5,668 bases of DNA from Pseudomonadota bacterium (GTDB lineage: Bacteria; Bdellovibrionota_C; UBA2361; OMII01). The stretch covers positions 1-5,668 of the forward strand of contig JAIXPR010000310.1 in the NCBI GenBank assembly GCA_027486155.1, written 5' to 3'. Under the pieces are notes generated by a model that saw nothing but the letters and a program-made list of their open reading frames with translations, was not told the DNA's origin and ran no database searches. Position 1 is the stretch's first letter. Each line of letters starts with the position of its first letter. Shown in pieces: positions 5,496-5,668 of this stretch. The position numbers and the translations under genes were made by a program.

Positions 5496-5532
5496 GGCCC
5501 CGCGGTAGCTTTGCTATCGCGGGGCCTTTTTT
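5496..5532 (+). terminator. Rho-independent terminator of the helicase-derived gene
   Basis: A 14-bp GC-rich stem pairs 5496-5509 with 5513-5526. It has one G-T wobble, a 3-nt TTT loop, and six T residues after it (5527-5532). It lies 22 bp after the stop codon. A smaller hairpin (AAGGC with GCCTT, 5472-5486) overlaps the stop codon just before it. Confidence 0.93.
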
Positions 5533-5550
5533 GTGTCCGGGTTAGGTCTC

Positions 5551-5642
5551 GGGAGGGCGACCGTCCTCGGTCGCCGGAATATCGCGCATGGCGAAGGTCA
5601 TTCGCCGCACGCAACACGGCGGTCGGGGACGACCGCCCTCCC
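5551..5642 (-). repeat. 92-bp REP-like hairpin doublet, copy 2 (inverted relative to copy 1)
   Basis: Read on the minus strand this matches 105-196 over its full 92 bp without gaps, at 73 positions. The first 32 bp on the plus strand (5551-5582) are the exact reverse complement of 165-196. The other arm (5618-5642) has five changes relative to copy 1. Four of these are two compensatory pairs that keep its own 8-bp hairpin (GGCGGTCG with CGACCGCC), and the fifth is in the loop. The centre (5578-5617) folds as GGCGAA with TTCGCC. It sits 18 bp beyond a terminator, as copy 1 does. Confidence 0.85.
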
Positions 5643-5656
5643 GTCCAACGCCCTAT

Positions 5657-5668
5657 GGGAGGGCGACC
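5657..5668 (+). repeat. Start of a third copy of the REP-like repeat, cut by the window end
   Basis: The last 12 bases, GGGAGGGCGACC, equal the first 12 bases of the arms at 105 and 5551. They are separated from copy 2 by 14 bp. The repeat cluster therefore continues beyond the window. Confidence 0.65.

Noticed and set aside
5216..5617. 133-residue minus-strand open frame crossing the right terminator and repeat
   Set aside because: It runs through the terminator hairpin and the REP-like copy into the antisense of the DbpA-type domain. Its translation is Arg/Ser-rich with no domain.

Overview
This window reads as chromosome from a diderm (Gram-negative-type) bacterium. The support is three predicted lipoproteins with N-terminal signal peptides, a signal peptidase II gene, and a DEAD-box-helicase-derived protein with a DbpA-type RNA-binding domain. 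GC looks moderately high by eye. I see no phage, plasmid or secretion-system genes. The phylum cannot be fixed from the sequence; intergenic hairpin repeats and very divergent genes suggest a lineage away from the well-studied proteobacterial models.

Layout. Positions 1-43 are the presumed tail of a plus-strand gene, closed by a strong terminator (43-88). A 92-bp hairpin-doublet repeat follows (105-196), then a bidirectional terminator (220-249). Four minus-strand genes run from right to left: a WD40 beta-propeller protein with a lipoprotein-like signal (2433-3656), lspA (1788-2324), a small coiled-coil lipoprotein (1309-1620) and a glycine-zipper/TPR lipoprotein (273-1271). The 220-249 terminator closes this block. 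A candidate promoter at 1737-1766 could transcribe the last two lipoproteins separately. A 365-bp divergent intergenic region (3657-4021) holds a small terminator-like hairpin, imperfect 18-bp repeats and alternating G and C runs. The plus-strand gene 4022-5473 follows, with its own terminator (5496-5532). A second copy of the 92-bp repeat, in the opposite orientation (5551-5642), comes next, and a third begins at the window edge (5657-5668).

How the genes fit together. The minus-strand block is an envelope set: LspA is the peptidase that matures lipoproteins, and three neighbours carry cysteine-ending signal peptides of the kind it cuts. Two of these also share a short coiled-coil motif. The plus-strand gene belongs to RNA metabolism.

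The two most unusual items are these. First, the plus-strand protein keeps only the second RecA domain of a DEAD-box helicase, with key ATPase and RNA-contact residues replaced. That domain is joined to a long Arg/Gly-rich and acidic region, a DbpA-like RNA-binding domain and a His-rich tail, so it looks like a non-catalytic RNA-binding derivative. Second, the two 92-bp repeats differ by paired, compensatory substitutions within one arm. This indicates that each arm folds as its own hairpin, as in a REP-like doublet.
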